A stretch of 64,000 bases of DNA from Thiorhodococcus drewsii AZ1 (GCF_000224065.1 NZ_AFWT01000017.1:1-64000); one strand, 5' to 3'; positions 19,837 to 29,435 are shown, numbered from the stretch's first letter. Notes: generated by a model from the sequence alone, not told the origin. Numbers and translations: made by a program.

Positions 19837-20155
19837 TCGATTCTCCTCGAAAAGGCCATCCAGGCGCCCCGAGCCGGCCCGCAAGATGAAAAAAAGACGC
19901 ACCGCCCTTAATTAGTTCGGCTCGCGAACCGAAGGACGGAGCCGACCGGATCGAGCAACGCGTCCTGCCGGAAAACCTGGCGTCGGTGCGCGCGATCCAA
20001 ACACCGAGCCGCTATGATCGCGCCAGACACGAAAACGATCGCCACATGCACCCCCGGCTCCCGATGGGCCGATAGGACATCAAGGCGACTGCATTCCGCC
20101 GTTGCATGGCAACGACACCAACCACCAACCGAACCCCGATCTGGAGGAAGACCGT

Positions 20156-20584
20156 ATGAACGAAGATCAACCGCAGGGACTGAACCCTCAGGAGGCCATG
20201 GAATTGCTCGAATCCCATCCGCAGGCGGTACTGGTGGATATTCGCTCCTCCATGGAATTTCTGTTCGTCGGGCATCCCAAGGGGGCCGTCCACGTCCCCT
20301 GGATCGACGAGCCCGACTGGGTCGTCAACCCGCATTTCGTCACCGAGATTCGCAAGCTTCTGCTCGGGGGCGCCGCCTGCGACCAAAGTGCGGGGTGCGC
20401 CCCAGTCATCCTCATCTGCCGCAGCGGCAAACGCTCGCTCGAAGCCGGCAAGGCACTCATCAGCGAGGGATTCAAAGCGGTTTATCACGTCGATGAGGGA
20501 TTCGAGGGCGATCTCGACGAACAGCACCATCGCAGCACCCTCGGCGGATGGCGCTTCCAGGGACTGCCCTGGGAGCAGTGCTGA
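20156..20584 (+). CDS. Rhodanese-domain sulfurtransferase
   Basis: Single-domain rhodanese, 142 aa, likely cytoplasmic (no signal peptide). The N-terminal part has LVDIRSSMEF, the usual VDVR-x2-x-EF motif. The active loop is CRSGKRS with the catalytic Cys at about residue 101. The tail is GGWRFQGLPWEQC. GGAGGAAG lies before the ATG at 20156. Substrate could be thiosulfate or persulfide, consistent with a sulfur oxidiser, but this is not shown. It is convergent with the hscB-like gene, only 25 nt apart. Confidence 0.85.
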   Translation: MNEDQPQGLNPQEAMELLESHPQAVLVDIRSSMEFLFVGHPKGAVHVPWIDEPDWVVNPHFVTEIRKLLLGGAACDQSAGCAPVILICRSGKRSLEAGKALISEGFKAVYHVDEGFEGDLDEQHHRSTLGGWRFQGLPWEQC

Positions 20585-20609
20585 GACGGCAACCCGATAG
20601 ACACCTGAG

Positions 20610-21179
20610 TCAGTCCTGAATACCCAGTTCGAGCCGCCGCTCCTCGGCATCGCGCCGGCAGCGGCTCAGGGACTGGAGCTTGCGGACGATCTGACGCGCC
20701 GCCCGCAGATTGCTCGGGCACGGATCGGCGAACAGGTCGTGGAGTTCCTTGTCGAGCGCAGCGCATTCCTCAGCGAGACTGGTCAGGATCTCGGCCACTG
20801 CGGTCGCGGGATCCGGCCGATTGCTTGCCTCGGCCAGCGTCTCGCGCAGCTCCATCTCCTCCATGAGGGACGCACCCCGATTCCCTCGAATTTCGGCGTA
20901 ATCACCAGACTCTGCGGAGGTCTCCGAATAGAGACTGAAGAGATATTCCGCCCTGGAGAGCGGATCGGTCAGGGTGCGGTAGGCCTTCTCGACCTGGGTC
21001 ACGGCCCGGATGTTTCCGGCGGAATCGACATCGTTGTCGATTCCGTAACGGATCCTCTGGGCGCTTCTGAGCAGAGCGCGATACCGCTCGGCCAATAGGC
21101 TGGCATCGATCGCGAAGCTCATCGGAAGGTCGAAGAGTTCGAAATAATTCTTGGTGGAGTTCAGCACGACGAGCTGCAT
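20610..21179 (-). CDS. HscB-like protein without the HPD motif
   Basis: 189 aa with the HscB layout: FELFDLP start, J-domain helices (AERYRALLR ... VTQVEKAYRTLTDPLSRAEYLFSL) and a C-terminal three-helix domain (MEEMELRETLAEA...). HscB is the J-protein that delivers the scaffold IscU to HscA. Here the HPD tripeptide, needed to stimulate the Hsp70, is replaced by SAQRIRYG at residues 39-46. The gene follows iscR where the isc operon would lie, but iscS, iscU, iscA, hscA and fdx are absent. It may be a decayed or repurposed subunit that keeps only the IscU-binding domain. Confidence 0.75.
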   Translation of the reverse strand: MQLVVLNSTKNYFELFDLPMSFAIDASLLAERYRALLRSAQRIRYGIDNDVDSAGNIRAVTQVEKAYRTLTDPLSRAEYLFSLYSETSAESGDYAEIRGNRGASLMEEMELRETLAEASNRPDPATAVAEILTSLAEECAALDKELHDLFADPCPSNLRAARQIVRKLQSLSRCRRDAEERRLELGIQD

Positions 21180-21309
21180 GGGTGGAGAAGGTCACCCGTC
21201 CGCAATCAAAACGACCCTAGGCTGGCCGGGTAGCCTCATGCTAACCGGATTGACGACGAAGGCAAGTGCTTGTTCAGGCCAGGACCCCGCCTCATGAACG
21301 AATGGTCCT

Positions 21310-21792
21310 TCAGGCGCTTTCAACGATGCGTTGAACGTCGAGCTTGACGTCCACGGCGGCACAGGTCGTCGGGGGACGTTGCCCGGATTCGTCGCGACGA
21401 TCGACCAACTGCTGCAGATCGATCTTATTCAGATGTTCGTAGATGAGATCGCTGAGATCGTGCCACAGATCGTGGGTGAGACAGGGGCCATTATCCTGAC
21501 AATTGTGGGCGCCACCACAGCGCGTGGTATCAACGCTCTCGTCCACCGCTGCGATCACCTCGGCGACATGGATCTCGGCGGCGGCGCGCGCGAGATTGTA
21601 GCCTCCGCCCGGACCCCGAACGCTGGTCACGAGCGAACGCTTACGCAGCTTGGCGAACAGTTGTTCCAGATAGGACAGGGAAATGCCCTGCCGCTGAGCG
21701 ATATCGGCCAACGCAATCGGTCCCTGTCCCTGATGGATAGCCAGATCCAGCATCGCGGTCACAGCGTAGCGGCCCTTGGTCGTCAATCTCAC
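21310..21792 (-). CDS. iscR: Rrf2-family Fe-S regulator IscR
   Basis: [2Fe-2S] transcription regulator of Fe-S cluster biogenesis. 160 aa; [18 protein letters not shown] start, winged helix with [21 protein letters not shown], the [10 protein letters not shown] wing, and the cluster site C-x5-C-x5-C ([15 protein letters not shown]) followed by a His at HDLWHDL. The order trmJ-cysE-iscR-hscB-like on the minus strand keeps the outline of the gammaproteobacterial isc region, although the central genes are gone. A good sigma-70 promoter lies just upstream. Confidence 0.95.
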   Translation of the reverse strand: MRLTTKGRYAVTAMLDLAIHQGQGPIALADIAQRQGISLSYLEQLFAKLRKRSLVTSVRGPGGGYNLARAAAEIHVAEVIAAVDESVDTTRCGGAHNCQDNGPCLTHDLWHDLSDLIYEHLNKIDLQQLVDRRDESGQRPPTTCAAVDVKLDVQRIVESA

Positions 21793-21825
21793 GTGCAGCC
21801 CCTCCGGCTTCGTTTTCGAGGGTGA

Positions 21826-21854
21826 ATCATACGTTACCCGACAAGAACGATCAA
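21826..21854 (-). promoter_or_regulatory. Sigma-70-type promoter of iscR
   Basis: On the minus strand TTGATC (21849-21854) and TATGAT (21826-21831) are separated by 17 nt, 33 nt upstream of the iscR ATG. The -35 box abuts the cysE stop codon. I did not find a clear type 1 IscR box here. Confidence 0.6.
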
Positions 21855-22646
21855 TTAAGCCCTATGAGTGTTAGGGTCGTCCAGTTCGTCCGCGTTGGTC
21901 GCCGACTCCATCGTCATGGAGTCCAGGTCGGTCTCGTGCGCGAAGCACTGCATGATGCCCTGAGATTCGAGCGCCTGGGACATCGCCTCCATGCGTCGAT
22001 CCATGTGATGGATGTGATCGAGCATGCGGTTGATGGCATTGGCGACCGGGTCTGGGGCATCGCGGGTGGCGCCATAGGCGTCGAAGCCGATCCGCTTGGC
22101 GGTATCGGCGCGACGCTGGGTGGCTGCGTCGCCCGCCGACTCGATGATTCGCCCCGGCACGCCGACCGCCGTCGCGCCAGCCGGAACCGATTTGACGACC
22201 ACCGCGTTGGAGCCAATGCGCGCGCCATCGCCGATATCGATCGGTCCCAGCACCTTGGCCCCCGCCCCCACGACCACGTCGCACCCGAGGGTCGGATGGC
22301 GCTTGCCCTTCTGCCAGCTCGTCCCGCCGAGCGTCACCCCATGATAGAGGGTGCAGTCGTCACCGATGACGGCGGTTTCTCCGATCACGACACCCATGCC
22401 GTGATCGATGAAGAAGCGCCGCCCGATCACGGCGCCCGGATGGATCTCGATACCGGTGAAGAGTCGCGCGAAATTGGACAAGACGCGCGCCAGCCATTTG
22501 AAGTCACGACGCCACAGCCAATGCGACAGACGGTGGGCCATCACGGCATGAATTCCCGGATAGGTCGTCAGCACATCGAAACCGTTACGCGCGGCCGGAT
22601 CGCGGTCGAAGACGCAACGGATATCCTCATTCAATCGGGCGAACAT
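21855..22646 (-). CDS. cysE: Serine O-acetyltransferase
   Basis: Makes O-acetylserine from serine and acetyl-CoA, the first step of cysteine synthesis. 263 aa. A short N-terminal helical domain with [17 protein letters not shown] precedes a left-handed beta-helix of hexapeptide repeats: [18 protein letters not shown]...LYHGVTLGG. It is the shorter SatA/EpsC-like type. The C-terminal tail past residue 190 is longer than usual and charged, ending DDPNTHRA, which may alter cysteine feedback. It lies between trmJ and iscR. Confidence 0.93.
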   Translation of the reverse strand: MFARLNEDIRCVFDRDPAARNGFDVLTTYPGIHAVMAHRLSHWLWRRDFKWLARVLSNFARLFTGIEIHPGAVIGRRFFIDHGMGVVIGETAVIGDDCTLYHGVTLGGTSWQKGKRHPTLGCDVVVGAGAKVLGPIDIGDGARIGSNAVVVKSVPAGATAVGVPGRIIESAGDAATQRRADTAKRIGFDAYGATRDAPDPVANAINRMLDHIHHMDRRMEAMSQALESQGIMQCFAHETDLDSMTMESATNADELDDPNTHRA

Positions 22647-22699
22647 GAACTTCTCTCACTGTCTGGTACGGGGAACGCGTATCACCAAGACCGGCAGGT

Positions 22700-23476
22700 C
22701 TAGGCGTCGTGCCGCTTGAAACGCTCGGACGTCTTGCGACCCTGGGCGGCATTGAGGATACCGCGCAGGATATTGAGTTCGACACGGTCGAGACGCGCAC
22801 GATTGAACAGACGCCGCAAACGCTTCATGAGGGTGCGCGACTGCTCCGGATCGCTGAACCCGATATGCAGCAGCGTTTCGAGCAGATGGCCGAAGAACCC
22901 CTCCATCTCATCGGCGGGCGCCAAATCGCGCCGCTCCTCCGAATCCGCAGCGGACTCGCGCTGAACGCCGGCGAGCGCCTGACGCCGGATCTCGTAGGCC
23001 AACACCTGGCCGGCGGCGGCGATGTTCAGCGAGCTGAAGTCGGGATTGGTGGGGATGTGCACCAAATAATGACAGCGGGCCAATTCATCGTTGGACAGAC
23101 CCGAACTCTCGCGTCCGAACACCAGGGCGACATCGCCCTCGGCGGCCTCGTCCAGCAAACGGCGCGCGCACTCGGACGGATCGAGCAGCGGCCACTCGAT
23201 GCTGCGCAAACGGGCGCTGGCACCGATGACCAACCGACAGCCGGCAAGCGCATCCACTAGATTCTCATGGACGCCTGCCGATTCGAGCAGCACGTCGGCA
23301 CCCGAGGCGCGGGCCATGGCCTCGGCATCCGGACGGGTCTTGGGGGATACCAGCTCCATGCGCGAAAGACCCATGGTCTTCATCGCTCGGGCCATCGCCC
23401 CCATGTTGCCGGTGTGGGTCGTCTCCACCATCACGAAGCGGATTCGTGCGAGCGAGTCGGTCATTTGGTCTATCAT
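22700..23476 (-). CDS. trmJ: tRNA (Cm32/Um32) 2'-O-methyltransferase TrmJ
   Basis: SPOUT-class methyltransferase modifying position 32 of several tRNAs with SAM. 258 aa. Visible: FVMVETTHTGNMGAMARAMKTMG at the N-terminus; GRESSGLSNDEL of the knot; NIAAAGQVLAYEIR in motif 3; and a C-terminal extension typical of TrmJ. A second ATG at 23464 is an equally good start. The position before cysE-iscR is the usual one. Confidence 0.94.
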   Translation of the reverse strand: MIDQMTDSLARIRFVMVETTHTGNMGAMARAMKTMGLSRMELVSPKTRPDAEAMARASGADVLLESAGVHENLVDALAGCRLVIGASARLRSIEWPLLDPSECARRLLDEAAEGDVALVFGRESSGLSNDELARCHYLVHIPTNPDFSSLNIAAAGQVLAYEIRRQALAGVQRESAADSEERRDLAPADEMEGFFGHLLETLLHIGFSDPEQSRTLMKRLRRLFNRARLDRVELNILRGILNAAQGRKTSERFKRHDA

Positions 23477-23504
23477 GCGCGGTCAGTTCATCAAGAATAT
23501 CGCC

Positions 23505-23524
23505 GTATCATCGAGCTATGATAC
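23505..23524. promoter_or_regulatory. Inverted repeat between divergent trmJ and suhB
   Basis: GTATCAT (23505-23511) and ATGATAC (23518-23524) flank CGAGCT, in the middle of the 76-nt gap between divergent genes. It could be an operator; the second arm also holds a TATGAT that may serve as a -10 box for suhB. Confidence 0.35.
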
Positions 23525-23552
23525 AGCGACCGCTCGGGATATCCTTCACGAC

Positions 23553-24350
23553 ATGCACCCAAGTCTCAACATCGCCATCCGTGCCGCTCGCAGTGCCGGC
23601 AGAATACTCCTGCGCTTCTCGGATCGAGTCGATCAGATCAAATTCGAGTCCAAGAGCCACAACGACTTCGTCAGCGACGTCGATCGCGCCGCCGAGGCGG
23701 CCATCATCCAGGAGTTGCGGGGACGTTTCCCCAGCCATGCCATCCTGGCCGAGGAAAGCGGCGAACAGGGCAGCGGCGACTTTCAGTGGATCATCGATCC
23801 GCTGGACGGAACCACCAACTATCTTCACGGCTTCCCCCAATACTCCGTATCCATCGCGCTCAAGCACAAGGGACAGCTCGAATGTGGCGTGGTCTACGAT
23901 CCGCTGCGCGAGGAGATGTTCACCGCAGCGCGCGGACAGGGCGCTCAGCTCAACGACCGCAAGATCCGCGTCACCAACCGCCCGTCGCTCGAAGGCGCGC
24001 TGATCGGCACCGGATTCCCCTTCCGCGACCAGCGGTACATCGACGCCTATGTCGGCATGTTCAAGGCCATGACCGAGGCCACGGCCGGACTGCGCCGCCC
24101 CGGCTCGGCCGCCCTCGACCTGGCCTATGTCGCGGCGGGCCGTACCGATGGATTCTGGGAGCTGGGCCTTTCGCCTTGGGACTGCGCCGCAGGCGCTTTG
24201 CTGGTGCAGGAAGCGGGAGGAACGGTCACCGACCTGAGCGGCGGTACCCGCTATCTGGAAACGGGCAATCTCGCCGCCGGTAACCTCAAGGTCCACCGCG
24301 CCATACTGGACCTCATCACCCCCTTCATGAACGACAAGCTGAAGGCGTGA
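23553..24350 (+). CDS. suhB: Inositol-1-monophosphatase SuhB
   Basis: Mg-dependent phosphatase; E. coli SuhB also acts in rRNA antitermination. 265 aa from the ATG at 23553 (MHPSLNIAIRAARSAG); the longer frame overlaps trmJ. Motifs: SHNDFVSDVDRAAE, LAEESGEQG, the metal site IIDPLDGTTNYLHGFP and, near the C-terminus, WELGLSPWDCAAGALLVQEAGG. It stands divergent from trmJ, as commonly seen. Confidence 0.96.
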   Translation: MHPSLNIAIRAARSAGRILLRFSDRVDQIKFESKSHNDFVSDVDRAAEAAIIQELRGRFPSHAILAEESGEQGSGDFQWIIDPLDGTTNYLHGFPQYSVSIALKHKGQLECGVVYDPLREEMFTAARGQGAQLNDRKIRVTNRPSLEGALIGTGFPFRDQRYIDAYVGMFKAMTEATAGLRRPGSAALDLAYVAAGRTDGFWELGLSPWDCAAGALLVQEAGGTVTDLSGGTRYLETGNLAAGNLKVHRAILDLITPFMNDKLKA

Positions 24351-24576
24351 TCGCCCTCGGCGGCCCCCGATTTCATCGGCGCGGCCGCTTGAGGCTCTAT
24401 TCGACCTTGAAAGCGCCCCACACCCGAGAGGCTCGAGACGGCGGTGTTCGCTGGAGTTTCTAGCTCCCGCCCCAGGCAACCCTACTCACCGACCGGCAGA
24501 ATCGGATCCCGCGCACCGTTGGTCGATCAGCGCTTCGGCTTGGCAGCGCTCGTGGCAGCCAAGATCAGCGCCCGGA

Positions 24577-24966
24577 TCAGTTGCTGGAGAGATAGACGCT
24601 GACCGGACGCACCGGGCGGCCATCGGACCAGACACCCAGATCGAAGCTGAGTTGGTCGGCCCGCTCGCCGTCGCGGATGACCCGGTCGAGCGCGGACCAG
24701 AGATAGCGCCAATCCAGATCGTCTTCCGTGCCGACACCATCGAGCATCAACTGTGCGAGCAGCGGCGGGAAGAAGCTGGTGTCGTCGGTGGCCTGCTCAT
24801 GGTTGGCGAAATGGCCGGGACAGCCGTGGGTGTCGGTGTAGGACAGGAACATGCGCTTGTGCTTGGTGGCGATATAGCCGAAGGGCGTGTCCCACTGAGC
24901 CTTGGGCACCACCCAGTCTGCGTCGCCGTGGAGGCCTCCAACGGGAGTGGATTGTGCGAACAGGAC
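24577..24966 (-). pseudogene. 3' fragment of an alpha/beta-hydrolase-like gene
   Basis: An open minus-strand frame of about 130 codons begins right after an in-frame stop and has no convincing start codon. It encodes GGLHGDADWVVPKAQWD and DTHGCPGHFANHEQ, which may be the acid Asp (GDAD) and His (THGCPGH) segments of an alpha/beta hydrolase, and ends VSVYLSSN. The N-terminal catalytic Ser part is absent, so this looks like a truncated gene. The family assignment is tentative. Confidence 0.4.
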
Positions 24967-25057
24967 GAATCGCCGCCCGGGATGCGCTTATGGGCGCGGG
25001 TATTCGGTGACCGGCCAAGAGACTATAGGCCGGCCTCGCACATTCTTACCCAATCGA

Positions 25058-26371
25058 TTATGGGCTGGGGGCAAGATCAAGCGTCCTGACCACCGCTTCG
25101 GTCTCGGCCACCGCATCGTCTGGCCCGGAGATGAGCAAGACCCGTTTGGCGTCGTGCAGGATGCGGGGGCTCGACGGTGCGTCCGGCAGCGTCTCGGCCG
25201 GCGCCGGCGCATTCAGGACGGCGACGACATCCGCAGCGTCTTCCGTGCTGTCCCAAAGGGTATCCAGCAAGGCGACATTGGCACCATCGCGCATCTGGAT
25301 CACGACAGCCCAATCCCCATTCCAGCCTGCGGCGGCTCGGGAGGCTGATTCGTCGTCGCTTTTGGCCATCAGGCTGGCAATCACCAGCTCGCCCAGACGG
25401 GTCTGATAGAGCACCGTACCGCCGAGCGCCTTGGCAATGCCTTCGGCCTTGCCCGCGAGTGGCGATTGCTCCGGCTCCTCCCCCGCAACGAATTTATCGC
25501 GATGCAGGATCTGCTCTGTCGTGGTCGGCACCTGGTCGAACATGGCGGCAAAATCCTTTTCCTGGCCGTCCTGATAGCGTTGGAGCACAAACAGGGCTCC
25601 GGCGCCGTAGGGGGCAAGGCTCAGCTCGCTGAGGAACTGCTCGCCCGGTGTCGGGACGAGTTCCATGGGCTGGCTCAAGATTTCGGCGAGATAGGTCTCG
25701 GCGTCGTCCGGCATCTGGGATCGGAGCATCTGCAGAACCTGGACGGCTTGTGCTTGCCCCTCCAGGAGTGCGGTTGCGGCCAGCGTCGCATCCAGTGTTC
25801 CGCTGTACCGCTCCTGGTACGCCGTCAAACCGATGGCCTGGTCCTGCGCGGCATGAACCAGCTCGTGGGTCAGGGTCCGTGCGAGCTCGTCGCCGGATGC
25901 GCCTTTCACCAGAAGGACGTGCTTCCCGGACGGGTCATAGATGCCAGCGATACCGTTCAAGGGCGATGCCTGGTCTCTGGCGGCAAGCGCGAAGTCTGCG
26001 GGGATAAGGCCCAGGGTGCGAAAGAGCGCAATCTGGCCTGCAACCTCCCCTTCCTGGTCTGCGTCCCAAAGAAACGGCGATTGCTTGAAGTAGGTGGCGA
26101 GGATGTCGCCGCGCGACGCGGACTCGACTTGGGGCAAGGGGTCGAGCCTGAGACCACTGACCTGCGTGATGACGGTCGCGTAGCGATCCATCATGAGACG
26201 CGGGTCTTCGCGGCCGGTGTCGCGCCGGAAGTAGTCGAGCAAAGGATTCGACAGCGTCTCGCCCGCCGTCGCCCCAGTGGCGGCGCCAACGAGGCAGACT
26301 AAAGCTAGGACCAGGCCAGCCTTAGCTCTCGGCGTCCTTGTCGTCGAGCTTGCGCAAGAGGTCGTAGGCAT
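25058..26371 (-). CDS. Secreted HExxH metallopeptidase-like protein
   Basis: 437 aa. The start is the ATG at 26371, inside the end of the TPR gene (50-nt overlap); it is followed by a signal peptide (AKAGLVLALVCLVGAATGATA). The mature protein has LTHELVHAAQDQ at about residue 165, a zinc HExxH motif, and a Glu-rich helix ALLEGQAQAV that may give the third ligand. I do not recognise a named family. The close coupling with a giant membrane-bound TPR protein suggests one joint periplasmic function such as protein turnover or envelope assembly. Confidence 0.7.
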   Translation of the reverse strand: MPTTSCASSTTRTPRAKAGLVLALVCLVGAATGATAGETLSNPLLDYFRRDTGREDPRLMMDRYATVITQVSGLRLDPLPQVESASRGDILATYFKQSPFLWDADQEGEVAGQIALFRTLGLIPADFALAARDQASPLNGIAGIYDPSGKHVLLVKGASGDELARTLTHELVHAAQDQAIGLTAYQERYSGTLDATLAATALLEGQAQAVQVLQMLRSQMPDDAETYLAEILSQPMELVPTPGEQFLSELSLAPYGAGALFVLQRYQDGQEKDFAAMFDQVPTTTEQILHRDKFVAGEEPEQSPLAGKAEGIAKALGGTVLYQTRLGELVIASLMAKSDDESASRAAAGWNGDWAVVIQMRDGANVALLDTLWDSTEDAADVVAVLNAPAPAETLPDAPSSPRILHDAKRVLLISGPDDAVAETEAVVRTLDLAPSP

Positions 26372-29300
26372 ACTGATACTCCATGTAGTTGGCGGCCCGG
26401 GTCTGCAGGCTGATCGTGAGGTGACGCTCCGCCTCCGTGCGGCGGCCTTGCTCCGCGGCGATAGCGCCCAGGAAGTAGTGCGCCTCGCAGAGGCGTGAGC
26501 GGCCCTTGGCGGCGGCGAGCAGTGTGGGCGCGTCGATCTGCCGGGTGAGGAAGCGCACGCGCGTGGCGAGCCAGTCGTCGTCGAAGTCTTGAAGTCGCGC
26601 CAGAATCGCGCGCTGCTGCTCGGTGTCGGCACCTCCACCCTCGCGCCAGGCGAGGGCCGCCATCAGCAGGGAGATGTCGGCGCGATACGGCGACAGATCC
26701 ATGCGCTCAAGGAAAACCGGAACCGCAAGCCTTGGCTCGTCGTTCATGAGCAAATGCACCCCCAGGTACTCCGTGACGGTGGGGATGGTCTTGGAATAGA
26801 GGTCGAGCAGCTCCCGAAGCAACGGCGCGGTCGAACCCGGCTGCGCGGCCTCGCTCGCCGCGAGATAGCGCGGGGCATAGTTGTGGGGGTACGTGTGACG
26901 CGGGTCCGTAATGTCGCGGGCAAGGGCGCCATAGAGCTCGGCGGCCGTCGCCGGCTCGTCGAGTTCGAGGAATTCCCTGGCCAGGGAACTGCGCACCCGG
27001 ATTCCTTTCCAGTCAGAGGGCGACGCCTCCTGTGCGAGCGCGACGGCTAGCGATGGATCTCCCGCTTCGTGGGCGTATTTGGCCAGCCACGGGACGAAAT
27101 AGTCGGCAGCGTTGTAGCGTCTGTAGGTTCGCAGCACCTGCAAGGCTGCGGCGCGGTTGCCCTGGCGCAGGTAGAAGAGGGCCAGCTCGGCGGGCGCGCG
27201 GCGCCTCGGATAGCGCTTGGCGGCAGTCGTGAAGTACTTTTCGGCCTGCAGTTCGCGGCCGGTGCGCTCGCTCGCCAGGGCAAAGCCGATAAGGCCATAG
27301 CCGGTTCCGTCCCTGGCAGCCTGTTCCAGGATGGGATAGGCCGTCTCGGCATTGCCGGCGTCCATCTCCAGATCGCCGATGCTGATCCGCAAGCGCCCCG
27401 CTGTCAGCGTGGTGTGATCGTGTTCCAGATAGGACTGCATGACCTCAATGGCCTGCTGCGGCTTGCCGTCGTCGATCAGCATGGTCGAGAGCAGATCATA
27501 GGGCTTGCTGTCGCTGGGATTCGCCGATATGGCGCGGCGCAGCTCGGTCTCGGCAGCGGCAGAATCCCCCGCCTCCTTCGCCAGCTTGCCCTTGAGGTAG
27601 AGGATCGCCGGAAGATGTTCGATGCCCTCGGCGTAGGCGCCGAAAGCGCTCGGAGACAGCTTCAGACCGACGATCTCACGCGCGACCTCGTAGTCGAAGG
27701 GCGCGGCGGCCATGGCCAGGTCGAGCTGCGGGCGCGCACAGCCGTTGACGAGATGGAGATCGCGACAGGAGGAGACGAGAGCGAGCAGATCTCCGCGCGC
27801 CGGGTCGCTGAGGGCATGCAGGGCGTCCAGAGCGTCGAGCACCTTGGGAAAATCTGCAGCATTCTTGGAGGTGTGCAAGAAGAGAATGAAATCGCCGAGC
27901 AGGCGACGATCCGCTCCGTCGAGACTCAATGTCTTAAAAAACTGGATCCGCGTCTCGACCTCGGGATCATAGCCGCGCACCCAGAGCCAGGCGGTTTGGC
28001 GCAGCGGAGCGTCGGGGTAGGCCTGCTCGACCAGCTGCGCGATCTCGCTCGCCTGCGGGGGACGACCAAGCCCCTGGGCCTCGAAGGTGACCTGATAGTA
28101 GAGGGCGTCCTGCGTCTCCAGCGCGAGCAGCCTCTTCACCAGATCCATGTCGAAGAGATGGCGGGCCTGGCGCATCCGCAGCGGCTGACCCAGGAGCCGC
28201 GATTCCAACTGGACCCAGTGCGGAAGGGCCTCCTTCCGCGTAGTCCCGAGCCGTGCGGTCGCGACCAGTTCCGGATCGGACAGCAGTGAGGCTGGCTCGA
28301 CCAGCTCGCCCAGGATCTCCAGGTGGAGCTCGAGAAGATCGAGCGGGTACTGGCGGACATGGGAATTGCTGACGCCCACGACGCGGATCGAGGAGGCATA
28401 TTCGGCGAGATGGGTGAAATCGACATAGTCGCCCGCGAAACGCTTGATGAGGGCCGATCCCTCGGAACCCATGCCGCTTTCGCGGCTGGCGCGCGCGAGC
28501 AGATAGTTCGCAAGCTTCACATCGTCGCCGCCCGCCTCGGACGCGGCCTTGAGTCCGCTTAGATCGCGCGTAGCGAAGGCGATGAGCAACCGGCTCCGGT
28601 CCGTCTCGGGGGCGGTTTCAAGTGAGGCCAACGCGGGCGCCGGCAGGTCGAGCGCGAGCCAGACCAGGCCCTCGACGAAGGGATCCCGCGCGCCGGATGC
28701 CAGATAGGCGGCCAGGGCGCGCGTCGCCAGGAGGTCGGCGACGCCGCTGTCGGTCACGGCGGTCTTGAAGAAGGCCTCCCAGGCATAGAGCTCGGCGGCC
28801 TGGAGGAGGATGTCTGCCTCCGGGGCTGCGTCGAGCCGGCTGTCAAGCTCGGCCAATGCATGCAGCATGTCGCGGCTGTTGAGCGGGATCGGTTGTCCCC
28901 TTCCCGGGGCTGCCTCGGCCGCGATGGCTGGCGGCTCCGGCGCAAGCCCATCGAGCAGGGTCCGCAGTGCAATCAGGTTGGCGTCGGAGCGCTCCGGCAG
29001 AGCGGACAGGGTGAGGCGATGAAGACGGCCGTCCAGCCGGTATTCGACCTGGTAATCGTCGCCGGCACCGTCGTGGACCTCGACATCGACGGCTGCCGGG
29101 GCCTGCGCGGCGTCGGCGAGACCCTGGCGCAGCTCCAGCGCGATCGGCAAGGCGGCGGCGAGGCGCTTGTCGCGCAGGGGGCTTTCGAGATAGGAGACCG
29201 GCAGCGGTCGTTCATCGAAGGGATGCGGGCTCCTGGATCCGTGCGTCGACGCCTGATACCCAGTCGCAAACAGGGGCCAGGGCGCGATCGGACTGGCGAA

Positions 29301-29435
29301 GAGGGCGTAAAAGAGAACGAGCAAGAGAAGAACCAGGAGCAGCAGTTCCCGTGTCTTCCCGCCACCCTTGGTCGTGCTCGCCATATCCGGGGTATGGCGA
29401 ACATGCGGGTTCGCCGTGTCCTGATCCCTTGCCAT
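26322..29435 (-). CDS. Giant TPR protein with one N-terminal membrane helix
   Basis: 1037 aa from the ATG at 29435, preceded by AAGGAG. A cytoplasmic head of about 25 residues leads into a single helix (ELLLLVLLLLVLFYALFA), so the remaining 950 residues should face the periplasm. From about residue 230 to the end it is helical with many degenerate TPR units, clearest at AEAETELRRAISANPSDSKPY, ELALFYLRQGNRAAALQVL and EAERHLTISLQTRAANYMEY. The exact function is unknown. It is translated together with the downstream secreted peptidase and could be its scaffold or substrate selector. Confidence 0.75.
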   Translation of the reverse strand: MARDQDTANPHVRHTPDMASTTKGGGKTRELLLLVLLLLVLFYALFASPIAPWPLFATGYQASTHGSRSPHPFDERPLPVSYLESPLRDKRLAAALPIALELRQGLADAAQAPAAVDVEVHDGAGDDYQVEYRLDGRLHRLTLSALPERSDANLIALRTLLDGLAPEPPAIAAEAAPGRGQPIPLNSRDMLHALAELDSRLDAAPEADILLQAAELYAWEAFFKTAVTDSGVADLLATRALAAYLASGARDPFVEGLVWLALDLPAPALASLETAPETDRSRLLIAFATRDLSGLKAASEAGGDDVKLANYLLARASRESGMGSEGSALIKRFAGDYVDFTHLAEYASSIRVVGVSNSHVRQYPLDLLELHLEILGELVEPASLLSDPELVATARLGTTRKEALPHWVQLESRLLGQPLRMRQARHLFDMDLVKRLLALETQDALYYQVTFEAQGLGRPPQASEIAQLVEQAYPDAPLRQTAWLWVRGYDPEVETRIQFFKTLSLDGADRRLLGDFILFLHTSKNAADFPKVLDALDALHALSDPARGDLLALVSSCRDLHLVNGCARPQLDLAMAAAPFDYEVAREIVGLKLSPSAFGAYAEGIEHLPAILYLKGKLAKEAGDSAAAETELRRAISANPSDSKPYDLLSTMLIDDGKPQQAIEVMQSYLEHDHTTLTAGRLRISIGDLEMDAGNAETAYPILEQAARDGTGYGLIGFALASERTGRELQAEKYFTTAAKRYPRRRAPAELALFYLRQGNRAAALQVLRTYRRYNAADYFVPWLAKYAHEAGDPSLAVALAQEASPSDWKGIRVRSSLAREFLELDEPATAAELYGALARDITDPRHTYPHNYAPRYLAASEAAQPGSTAPLLRELLDLYSKTIPTVTEYLGVHLLMNDEPRLAVPVFLERMDLSPYRADISLLMAALAWREGGGADTEQQRAILARLQDFDDDWLATRVRFLTRQIDAPTLLAAAKGRSRLCEAHYFLGAIAAEQGRRTEAERHLTISLQTRAANYMEYQYAYDLLRKLDDKDAES

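Noticed and set aside
21793-21860. IscR binding site before iscR
   Set aside because: A sigma-70 promoter is clear, but the palindromic type 1 IscR sequence could not be matched.
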